Shown here: positions 1 through 8,409 of the stretch, piece by piece
How the letters are laid out: each line of letters begins with the position of its first letter
How positions within the stretch are numbered: the first letter of the stretch is position 1
DNA from: Spirosoma sp.
GTDB lineage: Bacteria > Bacteroidota > Bacteroidia > Cytophagales > Spirosomataceae
Assembly: GCF_026391055.1 (NCBI RefSeq)
Contig: NZ_JAPLET010000019.1
Coordinates: forward strand, 1-64,000
Direction: 5' to 3'
Length of the DNA: 64,000 nucleotides
Made by a program: the position numbers and the translations under genes
The notes under the pieces: model-generated
Seen by the model: the letters and a program-made list of their open reading frames with translations, nothing else
Databases searched by the model: none
Told to the model about the DNA's origin: nothing

Positions 1-92
1 TGTTCACCTCTACCATTTCGAACAGAGCCGTTAAGCCCCGTACTGCCGATGGTACTGCTGTCATAAGCGGGAGAGTAGGAAGATGCCACCTA
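1..92 (+). rRNA. rrf: 5S ribosomal RNA, 3' part (truncated by window edge)
   Basis: The sequence holds the conserved 5S loop segment CGAACAGAGCCGTTAAGC, the GCCGATGGTACTGC helix and the closing GGGAGAGTAGG segment, in the order expected for the 3' two thirds of a Bacteroidota 5S rRNA. The 5' part lies outside the window. The 3' end is placed near 92 by analogy, because the pairing 5' strand is missing. A strong terminator follows, so this is the end of an rRNA operon read on the plus strand. Confidence 0.88.
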
Positions 93-103
93 TTGAAACA
101 GCG

Positions 104-132
104 AAAGCCGTTCACCCAGTGAACGGCTTTTT
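104..132 (+). terminator. Intrinsic terminator of the rRNA operon
   Basis: A 12-bp perfect stem (104-115 with 119-130, AAAGCCGTTCAC) with a 3-nt loop ends in a run of five T. It lies 11 nt after the predicted 5S end. Confidence 0.85.
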
Positions 133-217
133 GCGTTTAATCGGGTTTTAGCTACGAGTAGAAATCCATACCTAATCTTTTTGTACATTAGTCTTTTCAA
201 CTCCCCTTGCCCTAAAA

Positions 218-709
218 ATGGCTATCTTCAAACTTCAAATCAACGGTCGTAGTTATCAGGCTGATGTCGAACCAGACACCCCGCTTCTTTGGGTACTACG
301 CGACAATTTTGGACTAGTGGGCACAAAGTACGGGTGTGGTATAGCTCAATGCGGAGCTTGTACTGTACATCTGAACGGTGAAGCTACACGTGCTTGTGTA
401 CTACCAGTTTCTGCGGTAGGTAAATCGAAAGTCACTACAATTGAAGGATTATCTGTAGCTGGGACTCATCCTGTTCAACAAGCCTGGGATACAATGGATG
501 TGCCTCAGTGCGGTTATTGTCAGGCTGGCCAGATCATGACGGCAGCAGCACTACTCAAACGTAACCCAAAACCCAGTCAAGCTGAAATTGACGAAACCAT
601 GACCGGTAATATTTGTCGGTGTGGAACGTATCACCGTATCCGAGAAGCCGTCAAACTGGCTTCTATGTCTTCTCCTGCTGGAACTATCAAATCCTCGAAA
701 ACGAAATAG
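218..709 (+). CDS. (2Fe-2S)-binding small subunit of a molybdenum hydroxylase (isoquinoline 1-oxidoreductase alpha-like)
   Basis: This 163-residue protein is the electron-transfer subunit of a xanthine-oxidase-family dehydrogenase. Residues 1-75 form a plant-type ferredoxin domain with cluster ligands C40, C45, C48 and C60. Residues 80-150 form the helical [2Fe-2S]-binding domain with C98, C101, C133 and C135 (CGYC and CRC motifs). All eight ligands are present. It is followed after 2 nt by the large molybdopterin subunit, so the two are co-transcribed. The substrate cannot be told from sequence; IorA/IorB-type aldehyde or N-heterocycle oxidation is a family-level guess. Confidence 0.9.
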   Translation: MAIFKLQINGRSYQADVEPDTPLLWVLRDNFGLVGTKYGCGIAQCGACTVHLNGEATRACVLPVSAVGKSKVTTIEGLSVAGTHPVQQAWDTMDVPQCGYCQAGQIMTAAALLKRNPKPSQAEIDETMTGNICRCGTYHRIREAVKLASMSSPAGTIKSSKTK

Positions 710-711
710 CG

Positions 712-2865
712 ATGCAAACGATAGAGCATTCAAGTAGAAGAGGCTTTTTAAAAATAGCCGCGGCTACAGGTGGCGGACTTATTTTAGGATTTAACTGGTT
801 TGAATCAGAAGCCGCGACCGCAACTACGACTGCTGCAGCAGTCGCAGCAGGAGCTGATTTTAATAGCTACCTGTCTATTAGTCCCCAAGGCATAATTACC
901 ATACTTTCCCCAAATCCGGAAGTCGGACAAGGTATAAAAACCGCTTTCCCGATTATCGTAGCAGAAGAACTGGATGCAGACTGGACCAAAGTAGTTGTAG
1001 AACAGGCGCCCCTTGACACGAAGAAGTTTGAACGGCAGGTAGCCGGTGGTAGTGGGTCAATTCCTCACTCCTGGGAACGACTACGGAAAGCAGGCGCTAC
1101 GGCCCGACAAATGTTGGTGGGGGCAGCTGCTAAGCGGTGGAGCGTTCCGGGTTCGGAATGCACAACCGAAAAAGGATTTGTTATCCATTCAGCCAGCAAC
1201 CGGAAACTCAGTTACGGCGAACTCGCCACAGAAGCGGCTCAACTGCCCGTTCCTGCCGATGTAAAGCTCAAAGCCGTAAAAGATTTCAAGCTGATTGGAA
1301 CTACGGTTAAAAACGTTGATAACGCGAAAATAACAACCGGTAAGCCTTTATTTGGTCTCGACTTCTACCGTGAGGGGATGTTGTTCGCCATGCTTCAACG
1401 TCCGGCATTTGGGTATAAGCTTAAATCCCTGAATGCTGAAGCCGCTAAAGCAATGCCGGGCATTGTAAATGTAGTGACGTTTGATAATAATGTAGCTGTG
1501 GTCGGAAAATCGACCTGGCAGGTTAAGAAGGCTAAAGACGCCCTGAAAATTGAATGGGAAAAAGCCGATGCACTGGAAAGCACTACAGATCATAATCGCT
1601 TGTTTAAGGAATTATTAGATAGTTCCAACGCAACGGTCCGCCGGAAAGATGGCGACGTTGAAACTGCATTCAAAAATGCCGCCAAGGTTGTGAGGGCTGA
1701 ATACCAATGCCCGTTCTTGTCTCATGCACCCATGGAGCCGATGAACTTTTTCGCGCACGTTCGTCCGGATGGCGTTGAGCTTGTAGGGCCAACGCAAACC
1801 CCCGAACTGGCTCGGAACGAAACCGCTAAACTTCTTGGCATCACACCCGACAAAGTTTCAGTCCAATTAACGCGCATGGGTGGCGGTTTTGGTCGCCGTT
1901 TGAAGGCCGATTACGTGGTCGAAGCCGTACAAGTGTCGAAGCTGGTGAATGCGCCTGTAAAGCTGATCTGGACCCGCGAAGACGATATGACGGGAGGTAG
2001 TTACCGGCCAGCCGTGCGTTACCGATTTGAAGCGGCCCTGGACGCACAAGGTAACATGATCGGCTATAAACTTCGTGGCGCTAGTATAAACGCCGGCAAC
2101 GCAACGCGGGAGGATAATTTTCCTGCTGGTGCAGTTGACAACCTTTTAATTGATAGCGTTGATCATAAATCCCCAATTACAACCGGCCCTTGGCGTGCAC
2201 CCATTACCAACTTTCTTGCTTTTGCTGAGCAGTCGTTTATTGATGAAGTTGCACAAGCAGCGGGTAAAGATCCGGTGCAGTTCAGACTTGACCTTTTAAA
2301 TAAAGCAAAGCAGAAGCCAGTGGGGGCTATTAAGTACGATATCGATAGAATGAAAGGCGTAATTGACTTGGCCGTTGAGAAATCGGGATGGGGTAAAAAG
2401 AAGGGCGCAGATGGTAAACTAGTAGCACAGGGATTCAGCGTTTACTTCTCGCATCGTTCGTACGTAGCCCAAGTAGGCGAGGTGGTGCTGCAAAAAGGTA
2501 AGCCGGTTTTACAAAAGGTTTACTCAGCCGCAGATTGTGGTGTGGTTATTAACCAGAGTGGTGCGCAGCAACAGGTACGGGGTTGCGTCGTTGATGGTAT
2601 TGGGCATGCGATGTATGGAAATCTTACATTCAAAGATGGTATGACGCAGCAGAAAAACTTCAACGAATACCGGCTTATTCGTCTGAATGAAATCCCTGAG
2701 ATAGAAGTTCATTTCGTGCAAAATGAAGTTGACCCCACAGGTTTGGGAGAACCATCGCTTCCACCTGCTGGCGGTGCGGTTGCCAACGCTATTTTTAAAG
2801 CAACGGGCAAGAGGCTTCGGAGTCAGCCGTTTGTTGAGCAGGATGAGTTTAAAGGAGTTTCCTGA
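712..2865 (+). CDS. Molybdopterin-binding large subunit, xanthine dehydrogenase family (IorB-like), Tat-exported
   Basis: The catalytic subunit has 717 residues from the ATG at 712. A longer in-frame opening at 613 is rejected because it overlaps the small subunit by about 100 nt, and the 712 start exposes a twin-arginine signal (SRRGFLK at residues 8-14, then a hydrophobic AAATGGG stretch). The body has the aldehyde oxidase/xanthine dehydrogenase molybdopterin-binding fold, including GGGFGRR, and the C-terminal GEPSLPP segment carries the expected catalytic Glu. The Tat signal implies export of the folded cofactor-loaded complex, the small subunit probably travelling with it. No dedicated cytochrome or maturation gene (XdhC, MobA) lies nearby. 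Confidence 0.9.
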   Translation: MQTIEHSSRRGFLKIAAATGGGLILGFNWFESEAATATTTAAAVAAGADFNSYLSISPQGIITILSPNPEVGQGIKTAFPIIVAEELDADWTKVVVEQAPLDTKKFERQVAGGSGSIPHSWERLRKAGATARQMLVGAAAKRWSVPGSECTTEKGFVIHSASNRKLSYGELATEAAQLPVPADVKLKAVKDFKLIGTTVKNVDNAKITTGKPLFGLDFYREGMLFAMLQRPAFGYKLKSLNAEAAKAMPGIVNVVTFDNNVAVVGKSTWQVKKAKDALKIEWEKADALESTTDHNRLFKELLDSSNATVRRKDGDVETAFKNAAKVVRAEYQCPFLSHAPMEPMNFFAHVRPDGVELVGPTQTPELARNETAKLLGITPDKVSVQLTRMGGGFGRRLKADYVVEAVQVSKLVNAPVKLIWTREDDMTGGSYRPAVRYRFEAALDAQGNMIGYKLRGASINAGNATREDNFPAGAVDNLLIDSVDHKSPITTGPWRAPITNFLAFAEQSFIDEVAQAAGKDPVQFRLDLLNKAKQKPVGAIKYDIDRMKGVIDLAVEKSGWGKKKGADGKLVAQGFSVYFSHRSYVAQVGEVVLQKGKPVLQKVYSAADCGVVINQSGAQQQVRGCVVDGIGHAMYGNLTFKDGMTQQKNFNEYRLIRLNEIPEIEVHFVQNEVDPTGLGEPSLPPAGGAVANAIFKATGKRLRSQPFVEQDEFKGVS

Positions 2866-2908
2866 TGATTACTTTCCTGAAGATTTCCTTAGTCAATGGC
2901 TAGTATAT

Positions 2909-2962
2909 ACTCTACAAACAAAGAATGCCCAGATTCACCTGGGCATTCTTTGTTTGTAGAGT
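2909..2962. terminator. Long perfect hairpin after the hydroxylase operon
   Basis: A 24-bp perfect inverted repeat (2909-2932 with 2939-2962) with a 6-nt loop lies 43 nt after the stop codon. It has a GC-rich core (GAATGCCCAG) and AT-rich flanks, with no clear T run beyond the stem. Confidence 0.7.
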
Positions 2963-3323
2963 AGTGGTGTTTAAACGGGTTATGATTTGCTGCTTACAGC
3001 TCGTATTTGTTGTTTACTGGTCGCATTTATTATGCCAAAATATATGCCAGATTAAAGCTAGCTTTGATAGACAAGGGGTTATTGAAATCAAGGTTGTCGC
3101 ACCTTGTCCGTAAGTGGACAGCCTACGTTCACTTACGGACAAAATTATATGCTGTACTAGCTGAGCGAAAGTGACAGCGTATGAACTGTATAATTTGATG
3201 GATAAACCGAGCGGAACTCATGATGAAGTAGTGCCTAGATAGAAAATTTTGACTGGCTGTTAGACCCTGTTATAAACAACCCGGTGTCATGTCTGTTACG
3301 TTTATACACAAGGTATATCCAAA
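2963..3323. other. Non-coding gap before the GreA/GreB-like gene
   Basis: No convincing ORF was found. A second hairpin is present, 13 bp perfect (3104-3116 with 3130-3142, TTGTCCGTAAGTG), with a 13-nt loop. Its role is unclear; the promoter of the downstream gene should lie between 3143 and 3323, but no clean TAnnTTTG box was seen. Confidence 0.5.
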
Positions 3324-3839
3324 ATGAGCAGGGCTTTTTTGAAAAATGAGAGTGCAGATGACCCGGTTGTAATTCCTGCCAGAGCTCCATTGCCAGCTGG
3401 ATCAGTAAATTATGTGACGCCCAGAGGCCTGGCTATGCTACGGGATGAGCTTGAAAGACTTGAGAAGGAGCGTACATTGGCTCAGACGCAATTTACTGAC
3501 GAAAATGAGCGTACCCGGCAGCTTGCCCTGCTGAACGGACAAATAGCTGCGCTTAATCAGCGAATCGCTACGGCAAAAGTTGTTAATATGCAGGATCATC
3601 CGCTGGATGAAGTTCGGTTCGGTGCTACAATTACCTTGAGCAGTCACGGCACCGGTAAGGCTGACAAACAGCTAACTATTGTCGGTGTTGATGAGGCTGA
3701 TGTCATTCATGGAAGAATTGCCTTCCCGGCACCCATTGCCAGATTATTGCTAGGGAGAAAGATTGGCGATCTGATTACCCTTCGTACTCCACAGGGAGAA
3801 AACGTACTGGAAATCAAGTCTATTTCTTATAATGATTAG
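3324..3839 (+). CDS. GreA/GreB-family transcription elongation factor
   Basis: This 171-residue protein belongs to the Gre family, which binds the RNA polymerase secondary channel and stimulates cleavage of backtracked RNA. Residues 31-87 are a predicted antiparallel coiled coil (from VTPRGLAMLRDELERLEKE) with an acidic tip at D59, E60 and E62. Residues 95-168 form the FKBP-like C-terminal domain, with the family segment around DEVRFGATITL. The N-terminal 30 residues are a basic/proline extension common in the Bacteroidota version. It stands alone. It could be a Gre-like regulator with a different action rather than true GreA or GreB. Confidence 0.8.
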   Translation: MSRAFLKNESADDPVVIPARAPLPAGSVNYVTPRGLAMLRDELERLEKERTLAQTQFTDENERTRQLALLNGQIAALNQRIATAKVVNMQDHPLDEVRFGATITLSSHGTGKADKQLTIVGVDEADVIHGRIAFPAPIARLLLGRKIGDLITLRTPQGENVLEIKSISYND

Positions 3840-3932
3840 CTTATGTTAGTCAGAGTCATTCGATTGCATTAGGCCGTTTATTTAGTTGTTAACTACATCT
3901 TATACACGTTTACAGAGTCCCTACCATTTCGC

Positions 3933-5009
3933 ATGCAAACTGTTGATTCCATTCTACTCACTTACGCTATCGTGGTTACGACAGCGTCGTTTATTAACTT
4001 TATAAGGCTGGATTACTGGTGGATTAGGATGTGGGATTTTCCTCATCTACAGCTTACTGCAATGGCATTCATTGGACTGGTAGCCTGGGCTATTTTTAGT
4101 CGTCACACCGGTTGGCCAACGGGAATTGTACCGGTTGGCCTATTTGTAACGCTTCTTTACCAGGGATGGTTGATTCATCGATTTACTCCCTTTCATAAGA
4201 AACAGGTCTTGCGAGTGCCTAAACATATGGATCAGCAGATTGCGGATAAAAACACTATACGCTTGCTGGTAAGCAATGTGTACATGGAAAATACCCAGAC
4301 ACCGAAGGTTTGGGCTATGGCAAAGAAGTATGATCCTGATGTTGTCTTAGTGCTTGAAGCCAACCAGCGTTGGCAGGATGAGCTAGCACCAATGGAAGCA
4401 AGCTATCCGTACCATATATTACACCCACTGGAGAATACGTATGGTATGCTTCTTTACTCTCGCCTGCCAATGCGGCATCATGAGGTACGATTTCTTATCC
4501 AGGATGATATTCCATCGGTATATATACAATTTGAACTGCCCTCCGGGCAGGTGATTCATTTTTATGGCGTTCATCCGATGCCGCCTACGCCAACGGAACA
4601 TTACCGTTCGGCCGAACGGGATGCGGAACTTCTGCTGGTTGGAAAAGAAGCCCGAAAGCTAAAAGAACCAGTTATTGTAGCCGGTGATTTGAATGATGTA
4701 GCCTGGTCGCATACAACGCGTTTGTTTCAGCGGGTAAGCGGCTTATTTGATCCGCGTGTTGGCCGGGGCTTATACAATACATTTCACGCAAATTACTTTC
4801 TCTTTCGCTGGCCGCTCGACCACGTATTTGTATCCCATCATTTTAAGCTCCGGAAAATTCGTCGGTTGCCCAATTGTGGCTCCGATCACTTTCCGATATT
4901 CACTGCGCTCACGTACGCACCCGAGCCGGATGAGCGTCAGGAGGAAATTCCACAGCCTGAACACGATGACCTGGAAGAAGCTCACGAAATAATTGAACGT
5001 GCTACGTAG
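3933..5009 (+). CDS. Membrane-anchored endonuclease/exonuclease/phosphatase (EEP) family protein
   Basis: The 358-residue protein has three N-terminal hydrophobic segments (about residues 5-23, 40-56 and 63-81) and then a DNase I-like EEP domain. Metal and catalytic residues of the fold are visible: N115 (SNVYMEN), E142 (LEAN), H214, D252 and N254 (GDLND), D296-H297 (LDHVF) and D318-H319 (GSDHFP). The catalytic domain would face the periplasm or cytoplasm depending on helix number. Substrate is unknown; relatives cleave nucleic acids, phosphoinositides or sphingolipids. An acidic tail (330-358) follows. It is likely monocistronic. Confidence 0.85.
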   Translation: MQTVDSILLTYAIVVTTASFINFIRLDYWWIRMWDFPHLQLTAMAFIGLVAWAIFSRHTGWPTGIVPVGLFVTLLYQGWLIHRFTPFHKKQVLRVPKHMDQQIADKNTIRLLVSNVYMENTQTPKVWAMAKKYDPDVVLVLEANQRWQDELAPMEASYPYHILHPLENTYGMLLYSRLPMRHHEVRFLIQDDIPSVYIQFELPSGQVIHFYGVHPMPPTPTEHYRSAERDAELLLVGKEARKLKEPVIVAGDLNDVAWSHTTRLFQRVSGLFDPRVGRGLYNTFHANYFLFRWPLDHVFVSHHFKLRKIRRLPNCGSDHFPIFTALTYAPEPDERQEEIPQPEHDDLEEAHEIIERAT

Positions 5010-5058
5010 GAACAACGCATCTTGATTACCCTTTCGCCGGTATGATCTTACTTTGGAG

Positions 5059-5066
5059 TACTTTTG
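5059..5066 (+). promoter_or_regulatory. Predicted -7 box (TAnnTTTG) for the Gfo/Idh/MocA gene
   Basis: TACTTTTG matches the Bacteroidota -7 consensus TAnnTTTG and ends 34 nt before the ATG at 5101. A weak -33 match (TTTC at 5032-5035) is a little further away than usual. Confidence 0.45.
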
Positions 5067-5100
5067 TAATCAAAAATTTTCCTTCCAAACTAATTAGTTC

Positions 5101-6183
5101 ATGTCAATACCAAATCAACCGCTACGTGTGTTGGTTGTTGGATGTGGTAATATGGGTGCGTCGCATGCCATTGCCTATACAACAATCGGTGGTTTCGAAA
5201 TTTGCGGTATCGTGTCAACCGGGAACAGCAAAGTTGTTCTAAACGAACGGCTGGGCGGTGGTTATTCATTATATGATGATTATGCGAAGGCACTTGCCGA
5301 AACCAAACCGGATGCCGTTTGCATTTCCACCTACCCGGATACACACGAAAAGTTCGCCATTATGGCTTTTGAGCAAGGGTGTCATGTATTCATGGAAAAG
5401 CCTATTGCGGATACGGTAGAAGGAGCCCGGAATGTGATGGCGGCTGCCCAGAAAGCCGATAAAAAACTGGTTGTGGGCTACATTCTGCGGCATCATCCAT
5501 CCTGGGAAAAATTTGTCGAGATTGCCCAGGGATTAGGTAAACCGCTGGTGATGCGGATGAACCTGAATCAGCAAAGCCACGGCACCATGTGGACCGTACA
5601 TCGGAACCTGATGAAAAGCCTGAGTCCTATCGTAGACTGCGGAGTGCATTACATTGACGTGATGTGTCAGATGACCCGCTCGAAGCCACTACAGGTAAAT
5701 GCAATTGGTGCCCGCTTAACCAACGATATTCCGGCTGGTAATTACAACTACGGTCAGTTGCAGATTCGGTTTGAGGATGGCTCGGTTGGATGGTACGAAG
5801 CTGGCTGGGGTCCCATGATGAGCGAAACCGCTTTCTTTGTGAAAGACGTAATTGGGCCCGATGGCTGCGTGTCGATAGTAGCCAAAAATGCGGGCGCTGC
5901 TGGTAAATCAGACAATGTCGATTCACATACCAAAACGGAATCGCTGCGGGTACACAAAGCCGCTCTGGACGCCAATGATCAGTTTGTTGAAACGGATACC
6001 TGGATTGATATGCAGGACGAACCTGACCATCAGGAACTCTGCAACCGCGAACAGCGGTATTTTCAGAAAGCTATTCTGGAGAATCTGGACCTGACCGACC
6101 ATATGCAGGATGCTGTGAATAGTTTGCAGATTGCTTTTGCCTGCGATGAATCTGTCCGCACGGGCCAACCGGTTATGTTATAA
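5101..6183 (+). CDS. Gfo/Idh/MocA family NAD(P)-dependent oxidoreductase
   Basis: This 360-residue protein has an N-terminal Rossmann fold with the dinucleotide motif G14-C-G16-N-M-G19, the family EKP motif at E99-K100-P101 (EKPIAD, where the Lys is catalytic), and a C-terminal alpha/beta substrate domain containing DCGVHYIDVM with the usual catalytic His. Members oxidise or reduce sugars, inositols and related polyols. There is no sugar gene beside it, so the substrate is undetermined. The start is supported by the dinucleotide motif lying close to the N-terminus, as is normal for this family, and by the absence of any export signal. Confidence 0.88.
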   Translation: MSIPNQPLRVLVVGCGNMGASHAIAYTTIGGFEICGIVSTGNSKVVLNERLGGGYSLYDDYAKALAETKPDAVCISTYPDTHEKFAIMAFEQGCHVFMEKPIADTVEGARNVMAAAQKADKKLVVGYILRHHPSWEKFVEIAQGLGKPLVMRMNLNQQSHGTMWTVHRNLMKSLSPIVDCGVHYIDVMCQMTRSKPLQVNAIGARLTNDIPAGNYNYGQLQIRFEDGSVGWYEAGWGPMMSETAFFVKDVIGPDGCVSIVAKNAGAAGKSDNVDSHTKTESLRVHKAALDANDQFVETDTWIDMQDEPDHQELCNREQRYFQKAILENLDLTDHMQDAVNSLQIAFACDESVRTGQPVML

Positions 6184-6247
6184 CGAATCGGCATACAAAA
6201 AGGGGCTATAGTCTGCAACTATAGCCCCTTTTTGTATGCCGATTCGT
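6183..6247. terminator. Bidirectional terminator, 29-bp perfect stem
   Basis: Left arm 6183-6211 pairs perfectly with 6219-6247 around a 7-nt loop. The GC core GGGGCTATAG is flanked by five A on the left and five T on the right, so it can act in both directions. It sits between the convergent oxidoreductase and ligase-like genes. Confidence 0.85.
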
Positions 6248-6261
6248 ATAGGACACTGGTC

Positions 6262-7917
6262 TTACACGTAGCGTTCTGTGATATGACGGGCCAACTCGGC
6301 AGTTTCGAGCAGCAAAGGGTGGCGCGGCTGACTCAGGGCTGTTTCCAGTTCCGCAATGGTATCCTTGAAGAGCAGATTAACCGGAATTTCGTGCGACTCC
6401 TGTTTGCTCTTAATGTACATTAAGGAAGGTCGTACGGTGCCTGATGCGGCCAACTCGTTATACTGCTGTTTCGCTGCGATAAACTCCTCGTCGCCGGACC
6501 CGAAGGAAATAACCCGTTCGGGCAGCGGATTGGCTTTGCGGTGCGCCAGCTGAGCGTCGAGTTCAGTGAGCAGATGTTTTAAATGAAAGGTGTCTTTTCC
6601 CGTGCGGATACGTTCACGCAGCGACTGGCGGATAAGGTACGTCAATGAGTTTGCCAGATTCAAGCCGATTTCTGCCATCTGCTTGAAGATAAGTGAGGAA
6701 GGCGACATACCCGGTATGGTATTGGGATCATGCAGCAGCACATCCCCGGCGGGCGTCAGAAAACCGTCTATTCTGGAATAGACATTAATGCCCAATCGGG
6801 TAAACACCTGAGCAACCGCCAACTGAATTTTACGGTTGTTCTCCAGACTCGTTTCGACCGGAATCCGCTTTTTTGTCGTGTTTAGTTTGTATTTCGACTC
6901 GAAGTCAAAGCTGGTTACGTTGTAGATTTCCGTTGGAGGCAGAGCAATCGCAACTTGATCGTCATCTTGGATTACTCCACACGAGAACTCCTGGCCTGTA
7001 ATGAACTCCTCAAAAAGGACTTCATCTTCCGCATTGAGCGACGCCAAGGTAATAGGCTGACTGCTTTGCGCCATTAGTGCATCTAGTCTGGCAACAAAGT
7101 CGGCCGGATGCTTGATTACTTCACCCGTTTGTTCGATAACAACCGGGAAGCTGATTCCTGAATCCAGACTGACCATCTTTTGCGCCAGCTCGTGCTTTTC
7201 TATATCCGATAAACTCGTCCATTCGCTCAGCTTACTCCATCCGTCCGGTTGAATGCTCATCGTGAAAAAGCATTGTTCAACAGACCGGCAAAACTGAGCC
7301 AGATCGGCTTCGCGTACAATGGCCACCCCAATGGATGAACCTTGGTGGGGGGCTTTTACGACAATTGGCAAACCCACATGCTCGACCAATGATTGAAAGA
7401 ACTGCGCTTTATCAGCCTTTTCGTAGTCGTCCCGGCTAATGGTTGCCGTTTTCTTTTTCTGCCCGTTCGCCAGTGCTATAAGCTCGTTTTGCAGGATTTT
7501 ATTGATACCTACCGCCGATCCAACGAGGCCTGGTCCAGTATACGGCATTTTATGCCATTCCAGCAATCCTTGAATAGCACCATCCTCGCAATCGGGGCCG
7601 TGCATGGCCAAAAAGGCAAGATCGAAGTGGTTGCGAAACTGTTCCGGGCGAAGTTCAGGTAGTATTACGTCGAGGGCATCGACTCCGAGCGACTCATCGT
7701 AGACTGAAAAACCTGAGCTATCTTGCGGGAGTGCTTCGCGTAGAGAAGGTGATTGAAGAAAATCGGGCGACACAAGCCGGAACCGTCCGCGGCCATCAAC
7801 AAATACCAGAACTGGCTCGAATAAGCCTTTGTCCAAATTAGCCAGTGCGGTACGTCCGCCCGCAAAGGAAACCTCACGCTCCCGCGCCGGCCCACCGAAG
7901 AAAATGCCTATTTTCAC
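6262..7917 (-). CDS. D-alanine--D-alanine ligase-like ATP-grasp protein (long form)
   Basis: At 551 residues this is about 200 longer than ordinary Ddl (roughly 310-370). The N-terminal Ddl domain starts with MKIGIFFGGPAREREVS (GG-E-HEVS-like), and AMHGPDCEDG is the usual HG-x-x-GEDG region. The ATP-grasp part carries KAPHQGSSIGV (188-199), and the metal/substrate end is HDPNTIPGMSPSSL (397-410), with N399. Extra sequence lies at about 210-300 between the ATP-grasp segments and at 430-551 after the catalytic core. It may be a second Ddl or a ligase for a different dipeptide-like product. It is encoded alone, so the pathway is not indicated by context. Confidence 0.8.
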   Translation of the reverse strand: MKIGIFFGGPAREREVSFAGGRTALANLDKGLFEPVLVFVDGRGRFRLVSPDFLQSPSLREALPQDSSGFSVYDESLGVDALDVILPELRPEQFRNHFDLAFLAMHGPDCEDGAIQGLLEWHKMPYTGPGLVGSAVGINKILQNELIALANGQKKKTATISRDDYEKADKAQFFQSLVEHVGLPIVVKAPHQGSSIGVAIVREADLAQFCRSVEQCFFTMSIQPDGWSKLSEWTSLSDIEKHELAQKMVSLDSGISFPVVIEQTGEVIKHPADFVARLDALMAQSSQPITLASLNAEDEVLFEEFITGQEFSCGVIQDDDQVAIALPPTEIYNVTSFDFESKYKLNTTKKRIPVETSLENNRKIQLAVAQVFTRLGINVYSRIDGFLTPAGDVLLHDPNTIPGMSPSSLIFKQMAEIGLNLANSLTYLIRQSLRERIRTGKDTFHLKHLLTELDAQLAHRKANPLPERVISFGSGDEEFIAAKQQYNELAASGTVRPSLMYIKSKQESHEIPVNLLFKDTIAELETALSQPRHPLLLETAELARHITERYV

Positions 7918-7950
7918 TGAATTGAGGGATAATACGAGTTACAAAGAAAC

Positions 7951-7973
7951 AAAAAAACGCCTTATTCGGCGTT
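7951..7973 (-). terminator. Intrinsic terminator of the Mrp/NifU operon
   Basis: Reading the minus strand, a 6-bp stem (7968-7973 with 7956-7961, AACGCC) is followed at once by a T run (seven A at 7951-7957 on the plus strand). It separates the NifU operon from the ligase-like gene that starts at 7917. Confidence 0.7.
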
Positions 7974-8055
7974 CTAATGTTGGAGAAACACATGACTGAC
8001 GTTAATCAGGGAAATGACAGATAACAAAAAGATAGGTGTCTCTTCCACAATTCGG

Positions 8056-8097
8056 GGGACCCGCCCATGACATCTTTCGCTGTCATGGGCGGGTCCC
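8056..8097 (-). terminator. 17-bp perfect hairpin after the NifU-like gene
   Basis: 8056-8072 pairs with 8081-8097 (GGGACCCGCCCATGACA) around an 8-nt loop, 4 nt past the stop codon of the minus-strand gene ending at 8102. It has no T run of its own and is backed up by the terminator at 7951. Confidence 0.65.
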
Positions 8098-8101
8098 GTA
8101 T

Positions 8102-8368
8102 TTAAAAAGCAGGTGTAATGTTTACCGCTTCAACCTTTGTGATCTCGGGTACGGCTTTGAGGATGGCTTCTTCTAGACCGCCTTTAAAGGTCATTGCCGA
8201 CATAGGACAGGAACCACACGACCCCATCAGTTCAAGCCGAACCGTTTTATCTTCTGTTATTTCCAATATCTTCACATTGCCGCCGTCGGCCGCCAGATAC
8301 GGCCGCATGCTATCAAGTGCCCGCTCTACCTTACTAATTAGTTGATCGTTGTTGACTACCGTCTGCAT
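8102..8368 (-). CDS. NifU-like C-terminal-domain iron-sulfur cluster carrier
   Basis: This 88-residue protein is a single NifU C-terminal (Nfu) domain. The cluster-binding pair is C51 and C54 in GSCGSCPMS, preceded by the LAADGGNVKI segment typical of Nfu proteins. It should hold and deliver [4Fe-4S] clusters to target enzymes in the cytoplasm. It lies 41 nt downstream of the Mrp-family ATPase, another cluster-transfer protein, which supports a shared role in cluster delivery. Confidence 0.92.
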   Translation of the reverse strand: MQTVVNNDQLISKVERALDSMRPYLAADGGNVKILEITEDKTVRLELMGSCGSCPMSAMTFKGGLEEAILKAVPEITKVEAVNITPAF

Positions 8369-8409
8369 TGAAAAGTTGATTTACGGTAAATTTATACTTT
8401 CTGTGTTGT

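Noticed and set aside
613-711. In-frame N-terminal extension of the molybdopterin subunit
   Set aside because: It overlaps the small-subunit gene and would hide a clear twin-arginine signal beginning at the ATG at 712.
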